NCBI GenBank assembly: GCA_949841045.1
Contig: CATKXS010000009.1
Location: forward strand, 1-50,376
Source of the DNA: an uncultured Clostridia bacterium
GTDB taxonomy: Bacteria > Bacillota > Clostridia > Christensenellales > UBA1242
DNA length: 50,376 nucleotides
Reading direction: 5' to 3'
Position numbers and translations under genes: made by a program. Within the stretch, counting starts at the first letter, position 1, and each line of letters begins with the position of its first letter. The notes under the pieces were generated by a model. It worked only from the letters and a program-made list of their open reading frames with translations, was not told the DNA's origin and made no database searches. Below are positions 1-9,477 of this stretch, piece after piece.

Positions 1-2
1 AT

Positions 3-2966
3 AAACTTCCAAAAGAGTTTAAACTTGACCTTGACACTATCGATAAAACATTCTTTGAAAATATCACCAAAGAGGGAAATGATTTAATTATTCCTGTTGG
101 TGACAACTTAGTTACAATTACTACAATTAACAAACTCCTCACCGCTATTAAATTTAATGGCTACGGAGTTGACCTTACTGCTAAAACAACTATATATAAA
201 GAAACATCTCTTGCTTCAAGTGAATCTGGTTACATTAATCTAGTTGACTTACTGCCTACAATTGAAAACGCACTTCAAATCTTTAGAGCAAGTACAATCT
301 CTGGCAATATCAACATTAAATTAAATGAACTTGAAATTCCTATGACATTCAACTATACAAATATTGACGGAGTTTATGCAGAATTTAAAACTAGTATTTA
401 TAATGGAAAAATCGAAATTCACTACATTGGCAATGTGATTTATATAAACTTACTTGACCAAATCAAACTTTACTCTGACCTAGAAAATCTACCTAATGCT
501 CTCAAAGAACTTACTGACGGACTTGATACTCTTATCAACCCAATTCTTGACATGGTTGGAATTACAAGTGAATTCATCAATTCTCTTAAAAATCATGATA
601 CTTCAGCCCTTAAATTAGCTGTAAAACAAGTTGAAAACAATCTAATTATTACTATCAACGGAACTGACATCTCGCTCACAAATGGTTCAAATGAACTTCT
701 TATTTCAAGCATAATTAAAAACACTACTATTGACGCTAGAATTGCTGAAAATGTAGATGGAATTACAAAGGACAATATTGATGTTAACGAATATGTACCT
801 ATTGAACAGATTTTTAGGCTTTTCAATGCTGCAAAAAATATGTCTAAACGTGAAGACTTCCATGTAACTGGTTATATTGACTTAAAACTTGGAAATTGGT
901 CACTGGCAGGAATTCAATTTAATGTTTATATCAAAGTTGTTGACAAGAAACTTCAAATGATTATTGAATTTCCTTCTATTCCTTCATTCCCTCTTGTAAT
1001 CAGCAATGCTGGAAGCTTAACTATTTACTATAAAGATTGTGACGTTTACTTGCATAGAACAGAGACTGTTAAGAAAAAAACTCATGTAGAGACTGTTAAA
1101 CTCACAACAAATTCTCTATTTGAAAACATACTTGATTATGTTCAATTTGGATTTGGCTTCTCTGACCTTGCAATGTCACTTATGCAAATAGATATGGGCA
1201 AATATCGTCAAGGCGAAACAATCGACTTAAGCAATGTTTTAAGCGGTTTTGCGGTAAAAGAGCTTGGCAACCAAACTGAATACGATATGACATTCAATCT
1301 TGGTGAAATAGTTGATAACAAAGCCCTTAGCAATCTTTCACTTCGCACTTATATTGGCGAAAATGAAATGGGTGAAAGCTATCTTCAAGAGCTTGCTTTA
1401 AGCACAAAAATTGCCGACATGATAACCATTTCAACACCAGTAAATAAAGATGGAAGTGACGACAAAGAAAAGATTATCAAAATAGTTGATTATGGAAAGA
1501 GCATTGATGATAAAATTCAAGAGCTTTATGATTATGAAAATAATTATAATTTCCCATACGATACTATAATGGAAAAGACTGGAGACGGCGACTGGACTAT
1601 AGCAAGCGAAGTTCTTAGAACTATTACCTTTGTAACCAATTCATCTACTTCGCTTCCAAACCTCTCTGGGGTTTACAACAGCGACATCACCCTTCCTAGT
1701 CTTGAAATGATTGTTGTTGACGATGATATTACTCGCTCTACAAAAACATTTGAAGGCTGGTATACTACTGAAAACTTTGACAGTGACACTTTATTCGAAA
1801 GCACCAAAATGCCAAAGCATGATACAACTCTTTATGCAAAATGGAATGAAGAAATCTTACGTTACAGCACAATCACTTTCGTAACCAATAGCGATATTAA
1901 TGTTGACTCAATAAGACTTCTTGAAGGAAGCCAGTTTAATCTGCCAACATTGTCATTAAAGCAAATTATTGCTGAGGACGGAAAAACTGTTTCTTCCTAT
2001 AGCTTTGCTGGTTGGAGTACAAATGAAGATGGAAATGTAAATTTCACTTCCAGCGTTATGCCTCATGATGATACAACTTTATATGCAATTTGGAAACTTG
2101 AAAAAGTGGAAGAATGTAGCGAATTTAAGCTTTATGACAATGGCGAACTCCTCTATTCAATTTACTTGCCTGCTGGAGAAGCAATAGATTTGACAGGCAT
2201 TTCTAAGGTAAATGAATCAAGCAAATTCTATCTTGATGAAAATTATGTAGACGAATTTACTGAAAATCTTATAATGCCAAACAAGAATCTTACACTTCAT
2301 TTAAGAAACAAGTATACTTTAATTATAAGCTCAGAATATGGCAACATTGCAAATACAACAATGGAAGTATGGCAAGGTGAAAATATCAACGTTGCAAATC
2401 AAAATTCTTATTATTTAGACTTCAACTCAAACGGCAATGTAGTTGAAGAAAACGTTATGGGCAAGCATCATAGAACTTATTATAACTTCTTAGGTTACAA
2501 GATAAACGATAATGAAATAACAAATGATTATTCTATTATCCTTACGAATATGCCAAACGGCAATTACACTGTTGAAAGCATTTGGGAGACAAACGATGTA
2601 GTTTATTATACAGTTAACTTCCATGCTGACTGGTATAAACCTTATGGCTATATTGACCCTAAAGTTAAAACAGAACCTCCTAAGAATATCCCTAGCATTG
2701 AGGTCCTTGACGGCACAACTATTACTCTCGAAAAATACATTTTCACATGCGAAGCAAGACCTACTGCTATTTCAAGATATAAAACCTTATATTCTACAAC
2801 ATGGGGAACTTCAGCATGGGCAAATAATACTCAAAAACGTAAAGGACAACGCTCATTTACTATAACTCAAAACACAGATTTATATGCTTGCTGGGACGAT
2901 GCACCTACAGCTTCTGACCTTGAGAATTATAATTTATATAAAGATATGAACTCAAATATCGCTTAA
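3..2966 (+). CDS. Large surface/secreted protein with InlB-type (Listeria-Bacteroides) repeats, 5'-truncated by window edge
   Basis: Reading frame is open from nt 3 (KLPKEFKLDLDTIDKTFFENI...) into the 342..2966 ORF. Repeats of the type ITFVTNS...FEGWYTTENFDSDTLFESTKMPKHDTTLYAKWNEE. Confidence 0.8.
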   Translation, partial: KLPKEFKLDLDTIDKTFFENITKEGNDLIIPVGDNLVTITTINKLLTAIKFNGYGVDLTAKTTIYKETSLASSESGYINLVDLLPTIENALQIFRASTISGNINIKLNELEIPMTFNYTNIDGVYAEFKTSIYNGKIEIHYIGNVIYINLLDQIKLYSDLENLPNALKELTDGLDTLINPILDMVGITSEFINSLKNHDTSALKLAVKQVENNLIITINGTDISLTNGSNELLISSIIKNTTIDARIAENVDGITKDNIDVNEYVPIEQIFRLFNAAKNMSKREDFHVTGYIDLKLGNWSLAGIQFNVYIKVVDKKLQMIIEFPSIPSFPLVISNAGSLTIYYKDCDVYLHRTETVKKKTHVETVKLTTNSLFENILDYVQFGFGFSDLAMSLMQIDMGKYRQGETIDLSNVLSGFAVKELGNQTEYDMTFNLGEIVDNKALSNLSLRTYIGENEMGESYLQELALSTKIADMITISTPVNKDGSDDKEKIIKIVDYGKSIDDKIQELYDYENNYNFPYDTIMEKTGDGDWTIASEVLRTITFVTNSSTSLPNLSGVYNSDITLPSLEMIVVDDDITRSTKTFEGWYTTENFDSDTLFESTKMPKHDTTLYAKWNEEILRYSTITFVTNSDINVDSIRLLEGSQFNLPTLSLKQIIAEDGKTVSSYSFAGWSTNEDGNVNFTSSVMPHDDTTLYAIWKLEKVEECSEFKLYDNGELLYSIYLPAGEAIDLTGISKVNESSKFYLDENYVDEFTENLIMPNKNLTLHLRNKYTLIISSEYGNIANTTMEVWQGENINVANQNSYYLDFNSNGNVVEENVMGKHHRTYYNFLGYKINDNEITNDYSIILTNMPNGNYTVESIWETNDVVYYTVNFHADWYKPYGYIDPKVKTEPPKNIPSIEVLDGTTITLEKYIFTCEARPTAISRYKTLYSTTWGTSAWANNTQKRKGQRSFTITQNTDLYACWDDAPTASDLENYNLYKDMNSNIA
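1621..2100 (+). repeat. Two clear InlB B-repeat-like units (about 1621-1855 and 1869-2100); a more diverged third at about 2600-2905
   Basis: TFVTNS...F.GW.T...F..S.MP..DTTLYA.W motif repeated; final unit ends in TDLYACWDD. Confidence 0.7.
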
Positions 2967-3061
2967 ATTTCAATACTGAAGGTCAAAGCCAAGTGCGATG
3001 CATTTGGAAGGGAAAAATAATATTTGACAAGATATTATTCTACACTTTAGTTAAATAAAAG

Positions 3062-3096
3062 ACACCACCTATGAAATAATAGATGGTGTTTTTTTA
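3062..3096. terminator. Terminator between convergent genes
   Basis: ACACCA(c)CTAT-loop-ATAG(a)TGGTGT followed by T8. Confidence 0.7.
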
Positions 3097-3115
3097 TGTT
3101 GTTTTCATGCTTGTA

Positions 3116-3346
3116 TTAATAAGGAATATATCCAAAAGGTTTAATACGCTCGGCGTCAAGTTCAATAAAAAAGATATTTCTGTCTTTTTCGCGTTTAAAA
3201 CGCACAACCACATCTTTTGTTAGCGCAAGATAATTTTCTATAATAGGTCTAAGTTCGTCTTGCAATATTTCACATACTCGTTGTGGGTCACACATTTTAT
3301 CTTTATTTAAGATATAATCCATACGGCTTGCGATTTTATAGTCCAT
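3116..3346 (-). CDS. minE: MinE-like cell division topological specificity factor
   Basis: 76 aa directly downstream of minD; PQRVCEILQDELRPIIENYLALTKDVVVRFKREKDRNIFFIELDAERIK resembles the MinE C-terminal domain. Confidence 0.65.
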   Translation of the reverse strand: MDYKIASRMDYILNKDKMCDPQRVCEILQDELRPIIENYLALTKDVVVRFKREKDRNIFFIELDAERIKPFGYIPY

Positions 3347-3348
3347 AA

Positions 3349-4140
3349 TTACACCCTCTTTTTAATATTTCGTTTTAAATAGCCCATAACTCCACGATAT
3401 TTATATGTGCAATCAAAAATTTTCTTTGAGCCATTGTGAATGTTCTCGCTTAAAAGGGTAAATGCTCTTGCACTCTCAATTGACTGCACACGGCTTCCAA
3501 CCGAACAAGATGCACCTATAGCATCATCTTCTGGTATAACACTGAGAAGCGGAACATTTAAAGTGCGAATTATGCTTTCTATCGTCATTAAATCTCCGTT
3601 TAGAAGCAAATCACCTCTCATACGATTAATTACTACGCCTTTATATATAATATTGTATTCATCAAGTATAGCCAGCACCTTATCAGCATCTCGAATTGAG
3701 GACAAATGCGGTGTTACCACAACTATAGCCTCATTTGCAGGATAAACCGCTCTATCAAATCCGCTATCAACTCCTGCCGGGCAATCTATAAGGATATAAT
3801 CAAAATTATTGTCAATCTGGTCTATTACATTCTTGATATGTTCGCCATATATCTGGGTTTTATTATAGGCATGCGAAGAGGGCAAAAGATAGAGAGAGGA
3901 AATATGTCTATCTTGCACCAGCGCCTGTTTTGGACGGCATTTTCCCATAATAACATCTGTTATATCAAACACAACTTGATTTTCTACCCCCATTACAACA
4001 TCAAGATTATTAAGTCCAATGTCAACGTCTATGAGCGCCACACGAAATCCAAGCTTTGCAAGTTGAATTCCCAGTCCTGCGCAAACTGTAGTTTTGCCTA
4101 CACCACCTTTTCCACTTGTCATTACTATTTTTCTTGCCAT
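3349..4140 (-). CDS. minD: Septum site-determining ATPase MinD
   Basis: Deviant Walker A SGKGGVGKTT, IDVDIGLNNLDVVMGVE, LIDCPAGVDSGF. Confidence 0.92.
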   Translation of the reverse strand: MARKIVMTSGKGGVGKTTVCAGLGIQLAKLGFRVALIDVDIGLNNLDVVMGVENQVVFDITDVIMGKCRPKQALVQDRHISSLYLLPSSHAYNKTQIYGEHIKNVIDQIDNNFDYILIDCPAGVDSGFDRAVYPANEAIVVVTPHLSSIRDADKVLAILDEYNIIYKGVVINRMRGDLLLNGDLMTIESIIRTLNVPLLSVIPEDDAIGASCSVGSRVQSIESARAFTLLSENIHNGSKKIFDCTYKYRGVMGYLKRNIKKRV

Positions 4141-4180
4141 AATATACCTCATATATATTTTAACAAAGCAGTGGCAATTA

Positions 4181-4217
4181 TAAAAGAGAAGAATTGTCGA
4201 ATTCTCCTCTTTTTTAT
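4181..4217. terminator. Hairpin terminator
   Basis: AAAAGAGAAGAATTGTCGAATTCTCCTCTTTTTT, between minD start and the end of the actin-like gene. Confidence 0.6.
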
Positions 4218-4239
4218 AATATTTTGTAAACTAAAATTT

Positions 4240-5241
4240 TTAAATATTTTCTAGAATTTTCTTTAACAGAACACGGTCATCAAGAAGCTTGCCAACACCT
4301 AAAATTGATACATTTTCAGCATCGTCAACAATCTTGAATGGATATTTAAAATTCTTTCTCAAATAACTCTCTAGACCGTTTATTTTACTCATACCACCTG
4401 TAAAGATAACACCTGTATTAATTATGTCAGTTGAAATCTCTGGCGGAAGAGAGGTTATTGTAACGTCAATAGTCCTTATTATTTCTTCAAAGAATGGCTC
4501 TAAGACTTCTAATAAGTCGTTCGAAGATATAATATAAGAGCGAGGTATTTTACTGTCAATATCAACGCCAGTAATCTCCATGTTCAAACTGTCATTTTTA
4601 TATAAACTTCCAACCTCAATCTTCAATTTCTCACAACTGCCAATTCCAAGCACAATTCCATGATTGTAAGCAATCGCATTTGCGATTGCAACATCAACTG
4701 CTCGTCCACCAATTCCAAGAGTTGCACCCTTTACGATTGAATTCATATTTATAACAGCTATATCAGTGTTTGCTCCACCAATATTTACAAGCAGGTTTGT
4801 TTTGGTTGAACTTATGTTTTTACCCACACCAATTGCACTGCAGATAATTGTAGGAATAAGAATAACTTCTTTAAAACCAATATCGTGCATAATACTTATG
4901 AAATTGTCTTTATCTTCTCTTGCAAGGCCACAATTCACAAGCACCATACATGAATCGACTTTTTTCTTAACTCCAAGTTGGTCGAAATAATAAATTAAAA
5001 GCTGTTTTAAATATTCGTAGTTATTAATTTTTCCATTTACAATAGGACTAAAAACTTCTACACTGTCATTAGTTTTACCAAGCATTTCTTTCGCCTGTTT
5101 GCCAAGACCGATAATTTTGTATCCTTGCGGAGTAGGCTCAGCAGAAATTAATGTTGGTTCGCAAAGTGCAAAGCCCTCATCTTTTACATAGATTTTAGTG
5201 TAAGCCCCACCGATTTCAATTGCAAATTTAATTTTATTCAT
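4240..5241 (-). CDS. Actin-like ATPase (MreB/FtsA/Hsp70 fold)
   Basis: Phosphate loops KFAIEIGGAYTKIYV and LLVNIGGANTDIAVI, adenosine motif VIFTGGMSKINGLESYL. Start at 5241 (MNKIKF). Confidence 0.75.
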   Translation of the reverse strand: MNKIKFAIEIGGAYTKIYVKDEGFALCEPTLISAEPTPQGYKIIGLGKQAKEMLGKTNDSVEVFSPIVNGKINNYEYLKQLLIYYFDQLGVKKKVDSCMVLVNCGLAREDKDNFISIMHDIGFKEVILIPTIICSAIGVGKNISSTKTNLLVNIGGANTDIAVINMNSIVKGATLGIGGRAVDVAIANAIAYNHGIVLGIGSCEKLKIEVGSLYKNDSLNMEITGVDIDSKIPRSYIISSNDLLEVLEPFFEEIIRTIDVTITSLPPEISTDIINTGVIFTGGMSKINGLESYLRKNFKYPFKIVDDAENVSILGVGKLLDDRVLLKKILENI

Positions 5242-5259
5242 TTGTTTCTCTCCCCTCAA

Positions 5260-6588
5260 TTAAAATTCGACAATCAAACTATTTTCACTGCCTGTCGAGG
5301 TCGTGTAGAAAAATTTTACACTATCACCTTCTTTTACTCTAAGAAGGAAATATACAAGGTCATTTCTGTCTAGTATATCAGTGACTTCCTCATCATTTAG
5401 TTTACAACCCGTAATCACGCTATTTGCTTTAATGTTGACAATTCCAGTATTTGAAAGAATGTAATATCCGTCTTCATTAAAATTGAATGCATTTGTGTAA
5501 ACTGATGAGTACAGCACTTCATCTAAGAAATAGTTGCTGTTTTTTGTACTTGTTTTTTTACTTGTTGCATAGCTTGCCTCGTATGCATCAAGTCCTTTTA
5601 TTCCTAAAACTTCAAAATCATAAATCTTATGATTTGAACTTGTCTCTTTGTTTTCAATAAGCCTATCGAGAACCTTTATTATAGGATAGATAGGAACAAC
5701 GCCATTCATTTGGTTGCCACCTGTCTGCTCAGCATCTGTTCCAAGTGTGGTAAGGCCTATAAGATAACCATTTGCATCAAAGCAGCCGCCACCAGAGTTA
5801 CCAGGTGAAATACCAAGTGAGACATCAATAACGTCCTCATATAGATTAGACAATACAGAATATTTGAGAATGGTTGAACTTGAAGGATAATGTTTATATC
5901 CTGCGCCAGAATTTGTTGTGTAAATATATTCTTCTGTTGCCATAATCATGCTATTATTGCTTGCAATATTTCCAATTGTAAGCCTGTTTAAATAATCGAG
6001 TTGAAGTGGCGTACCTATTGTAAACACCTCTTCATAATCAAGCCTGTCACCCTTATCGCAGGCAACCCAACGGTCTTTCATTGTAACATAATTTAAGTTT
6101 ATATCGTCACAGTATAAAAGTGCTACATCATTATCCTTGTTAAACCATAGGAGATTGCAATTATAATACTCTTCACTTTCTACATAAATTCCAACTGTAC
6201 AATCTGAATGCTCACTGCTGTCAAAATAATCTATCACATGATAATTGGTGACTATATAACTACCCTTACTTGCAGTATAACCACTTTCTGTCTTATATCC
6301 ATTTGAAGCAATGCAAACGCCACTTCCAAGTGTTGTGCTATCATCTGCTCTTAATGTATTATTATATCCATCTACCACAACCGCCACAGTTGCGTTGCCA
6401 TCTCTATAATGTTTTGCAAGGTCATAAATATTCATGTCTGCAGTTACACCATCTGTAAGACATTTTGTTTGAGAATAAGTCTTTTTATCAAACAAGTCAT
6501 CGAACACGGGCACAAGGTAACTTACGCCAAGAGATACCATGAGTACAACAATTAAAACAGCTGCCACCGCTACAAAGCTTTTCTTCAT
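5260..6588 (-). CDS. Membrane-anchored HtrA/DegP-like trypsin-family serine protease
   Basis: N-terminal TM segment; catalytic triad contexts TNYHVID, DNDVALL, SPGNSGGGCFD. Confidence 0.85.
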   Translation of the reverse strand: MKKSFVAVAAVLIVVLMVSLGVSYLVPVFDDLFDKKTYSQTKCLTDGVTADMNIYDLAKHYRDGNATVAVVVDGYNNTLRADDSTTLGSGVCIASNGYKTESGYTASKGSYIVTNYHVIDYFDSSEHSDCTVGIYVESEEYYNCNLLWFNKDNDVALLYCDDINLNYVTMKDRWVACDKGDRLDYEEVFTIGTPLQLDYLNRLTIGNIASNNSMIMATEEYIYTTNSGAGYKHYPSSSTILKYSVLSNLYEDVIDVSLGISPGNSGGGCFDANGYLIGLTTLGTDAEQTGGNQMNGVVPIYPIIKVLDRLIENKETSSNHKIYDFEVLGIKGLDAYEASYATSKKTSTKNSNYFLDEVLYSSVYTNAFNFNEDGYYILSNTGIVNIKANSVITGCKLNDEEVTDILDRNDLVYFLLRVKEGDSVKFFYTTSTGSENSLIVEF

Positions 6589-6650
6589 AATCCCTTACCT
6601 CCTAAATTGCCTACATTCAATATGCCCATATCGCATAATTTTAATACAAT

Positions 6651-8138
6651 TTAGATAATCTGTAAGCTCTTTTTGTACACCTTTTTATAGTCAGGCGCGA
6701 TAGTCATCGCCTCAGAGATTTCAAAGCTTGCATCACCTTCTACAATAGTTTTCATAATGATTGAATCGCCAAGAATATCGCATACAACATCAGTAATCTT
6801 TGGCTTTCTTGAAGCATTGAGATTTACTGCGAGTTTTACAATAATGCCAAGTTTTCTCACGGCATCAAGGTCTTCATCAGTCAAAATGTCTTTATATTTA
6901 ATCCAGTCATTAAGCGAGAAATTATCAAGGTCTTGACAAAGGCAGATATATCCAGCAATTAAAAGTTCTTTATGAGTTGCACCTTTAATGTCTGAATAAA
7001 CAATCTTTTCAATGCCATATTTTGAATATTCTTCCATATTGATACACTTTCCACAGTCATACATGTATGAAGCAATGCGAAGAGGTTTTACATAGTATCT
7101 TGGAAGTTTGTGCATAACCTTCAATTGTTTGAATAAAACAACTGCAAGATTGTGAACATTTTCATTTATAGAAAATTCGTCTTTTGCAAACTCATAATAA
7201 TTTTCAAGTGAACTTGAAAGAAGGTCACTAAAACGTTCTTGAGCAAGAGAGGTCACATTTGCAGAAACAACTCCATCATTTAAAGCTGAAGTTGAGATTG
7301 CAATTTCTTTTACATCCAAAACTTCACAAATTGCCTTTATAACAGTAAAACCTGATGCAATCTTGTCGGCATCATCATAACTTACGCCCTTAATCTTTCT
7401 GATTTTATCAAGTTCAATCCCCTTAATGAAATTAAAGGTCTTTTCAATTGTAGCATCAGTGATTTGATAATTATTGTCAATATCGAGTGGATAACGCTCA
7501 ATCTTCTTAGCAATTTTTCCAAGTGAAAGAAAAGCATTGCCAAGTCCAACAAACTTAGTATTCTCGTCATCATCGCAAAAATGAGCACAAGAAGAGAGTT
7601 CTTTCTTGAGCTGACCTACAACCTTATCAAGGTCTTTTTCGGTTGACTCACATGCATTGAATGTTCCAAAAGGAATTGTCACGCTATCTAAAATTGCACG
7701 TCTATTATATTTTACAACATATGAAGAAAATGCACCTACATAAAGAAAGACACCTTTTGCGTTGTCAATTGAAGCTACGACAGAACTGAACAAGTATTTA
7801 ACATGTTCTTCATCAGTCAGTATTGTAAAATTAATGCCTGTATTGTTGTAGATTTCGTCAATAAATCCACGATAATTTCTTGCTTTAGTAATCACAAGCG
7901 AACTTACAGCAAAAATCTTCTCGACACCAAAGCTTTCAATCATTTTACGATAAACTTTCAAAAAGTCGAGAATTTTATTTTTAAGTTGTGGGCTTAACAG
8001 CTCGTCCCTACTAACTTCTATACCTAAATCAAGTGGTTGTTTTTGACTGAGTGCAAGTATCTTTTTAGCACCGCTAACTTTGTATATTGTCAGCTTTAAA
8101 GCACTCTCGTTAAGTTCAATAACCGCTACTTTTTCCAT
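6651..8138 (-). CDS. Ppx/GppA-like phosphatase with C-terminal HD-type region
   Basis: MEKVAVIELNESALKLTIYKV start, VFLYVGAFSSYVVKY loop, helical HD-like C-terminus (LPRYYVKPLRIASYMYDCGK). Confidence 0.65.
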   Translation of the reverse strand: MEKVAVIELNESALKLTIYKVSGAKKILALSQKQPLDLGIEVSRDELLSPQLKNKILDFLKVYRKMIESFGVEKIFAVSSLVITKARNYRGFIDEIYNNTGINFTILTDEEHVKYLFSSVVASIDNAKGVFLYVGAFSSYVVKYNRRAILDSVTIPFGTFNACESTEKDLDKVVGQLKKELSSCAHFCDDDENTKFVGLGNAFLSLGKIAKKIERYPLDIDNNYQITDATIEKTFNFIKGIELDKIRKIKGVSYDDADKIASGFTVIKAICEVLDVKEIAISTSALNDGVVSANVTSLAQERFSDLLSSSLENYYEFAKDEFSINENVHNLAVVLFKQLKVMHKLPRYYVKPLRIASYMYDCGKCINMEEYSKYGIEKIVYSDIKGATHKELLIAGYICLCQDLDNFSLNDWIKYKDILTDEDLDAVRKLGIIVKLAVNLNASRKPKITDVVCDILGDSIIMKTIVEGDASFEISEAMTIAPDYKKVYKKSLQII

Positions 8139-8148
8139 TCCTATCCCC

Positions 8149-8316
8149 TTAATCTAATTTAATTGCACCGACAGGGCAACTTGCCTCACAAGCACCACAA
8201 TGAATACACTTTGTTTTATCAATCACTGCTTTATAATCTTTATCAAAACTTATTGCACCAACTGGGCAAATTGAAACACAAGTGCCACAGCTGATACATT
8301 TATTCTTGTCTATCAT
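8149..8316 (-). CDS. 2[4Fe-4S] ferredoxin, 55 aa (below ORF-track size cutoff)
   Basis: Translated by hand: MIDKNKCISCGTCVSICPVGAISFDKDYKAVIDKTKCIHCGACEASCPVGAIKLD*; two CxxCxxCxxxCP motifs; RBS GGAGG upstream. Confidence 0.92.
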   Translation of the reverse strand: MIDKNKCISCGTCVSICPVGAISFDKDYKAVIDKTKCIHCGACEASCPVGAIKLD

Positions 8317-8400
8317 TTTTCCTCCGTTATACTTTAGGGATATTTTAGCATATTTTTTTAAATAAGTAAACCAATATTTTAATTAAATATTAAATTATTT

Positions 8401-8769
8401 CTATTTTTTGATTGCCATAACGCCTTGATAAAGTGATAGTAGACAAAGAAAGACACCAAATGCCACTCTTAAAACATTGCTAGGCAAATAACCCGCCAAA
8501 AATGCACCTGCCACCGAGAATACAATTCCGCTTAAAATAATATAAATAATGCCTTTTGTTTCAACATAACCATTTCGATAATGAATGTAAAGAGAAAAGA
8601 GCGCCATTACGAGAAATGCCACCAAATTAATTCCTTGACTAAGCTTTTGGTCGAGACCCAAAAATATGGTTAAAAGGGGTATTAAAAGTGTTCCGCCACC
8701 CATTCCAAGCCCACCAAAAATACCAGAAACAAAGCCTATAAAAACATACAAAACTATCGTCCACATCAT
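8401..8769 (-). CDS. TauE/SafE (YfcA) family half-size permease
   Basis: GFVSGIFGGLGMGGGTLLIPLL motif; 122 aa hydrophobic. Confidence 0.8.
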   Translation of the reverse strand: MMWTIVLYVFIGFVSGIFGGLGMGGGTLLIPLLTIFLGLDQKLSQGINLVAFLVMALFSLYIHYRNGYVETKGIIYIILSGIVFSVAGAFLAGYLPSNVLRVAFGVFLCLLSLYQGVMAIKK

Positions 8770-9245
8770 AGAATAAGTTTAATTCCTCCCACAAACATAA
8801 TGACGGCAAAAATTAATCTAACAACCTTAGGCGGAAGAAATTTTAAGGCGAATGCCCCTACTATTCCACCCAGCACGACACCCGTTCCAATTGTGACAAG
8901 AGGAAAGGAGTTTATGAAGCCGTTTATAACATAAATGAATGCTGACATGAGACTTAAAGGGAAGATTACCATTATCGCCGTTGCATGCGAGCGCTTGGCA
9001 TCAAGTGACAAAACCTTTTGAAGAATTGGCACACAAACCATACCTCCTCCGCCACCAAAAAAGCCATTTAAAAAGCCTATTACACTACCTGATAAAATAA
9101 GCCAAAATTTTTGTTTTAAACTGCTCTTTTTATCAGTCTTTTCTCCTGATTTTATCGGCTTTGTAGCGTTTTTGCTATCTGCTAAAATTTCCCCTTTTGT
9201 TTTGTGCTTTTTTTGACTTATTTTGTCTTTTTTTATACTCCCCAT
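8766..9245 (-). CDS. TauE/SafE (YfcA) family half-size permease, partner
   Basis: GFLNGFFGGGGGMVCVPILQKVLSLDAKRSHATA motif; overlaps the next gene by 4 nt (ATGA). Confidence 0.8.
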   Translation of the reverse strand: MGSIKKDKISQKKHKTKGEILADSKNATKPIKSGEKTDKKSSLKQKFWLILSGSVIGFLNGFFGGGGGMVCVPILQKVLSLDAKRSHATAIMVIFPLSLMSAFIYVINGFINSFPLVTIGTGVVLGGIVGAFALKFLPPKVVRLIFAVIMFVGGIKLIL

Positions 9246-9421
9246 TATATTTTCTCCTTTTTGTCGCAAATTACCTATGATTATCTTAAAAATAAAACAT
9301 TTAATCTATTTAATGAACTAAACTTTGGCAAAATTATTCAAAGTTTTCAGTCTACAAAAAACAAATTCACTCAAATTTTATCGAGATATATAATTATTAT
9401 AAATAAATATGTGAATTTTAT

Positions 9422-9450
9422 TTGATTATTTGAAAGAAATGTTTTATACT
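9422..9450 (+). promoter_or_regulatory. Sigma-A-type promoter of the 9478 gene
   Basis: TTGATT-N17-TATACT. Confidence 0.6.
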
Positions 9451-9477
9451 ACTAGGGTAATTATAAAAAGGTGGACC

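Noticed and set aside
593-826. Antisense ORFs throughout the track (e.g. 593-826 -, 3440-3745 +, 16544-16981 +, 37109-37594 +)
   Set aside because: They lie inside well-supported genes on the other strand, lack recognisable motifs and RBSs, and look like shadow ORFs.
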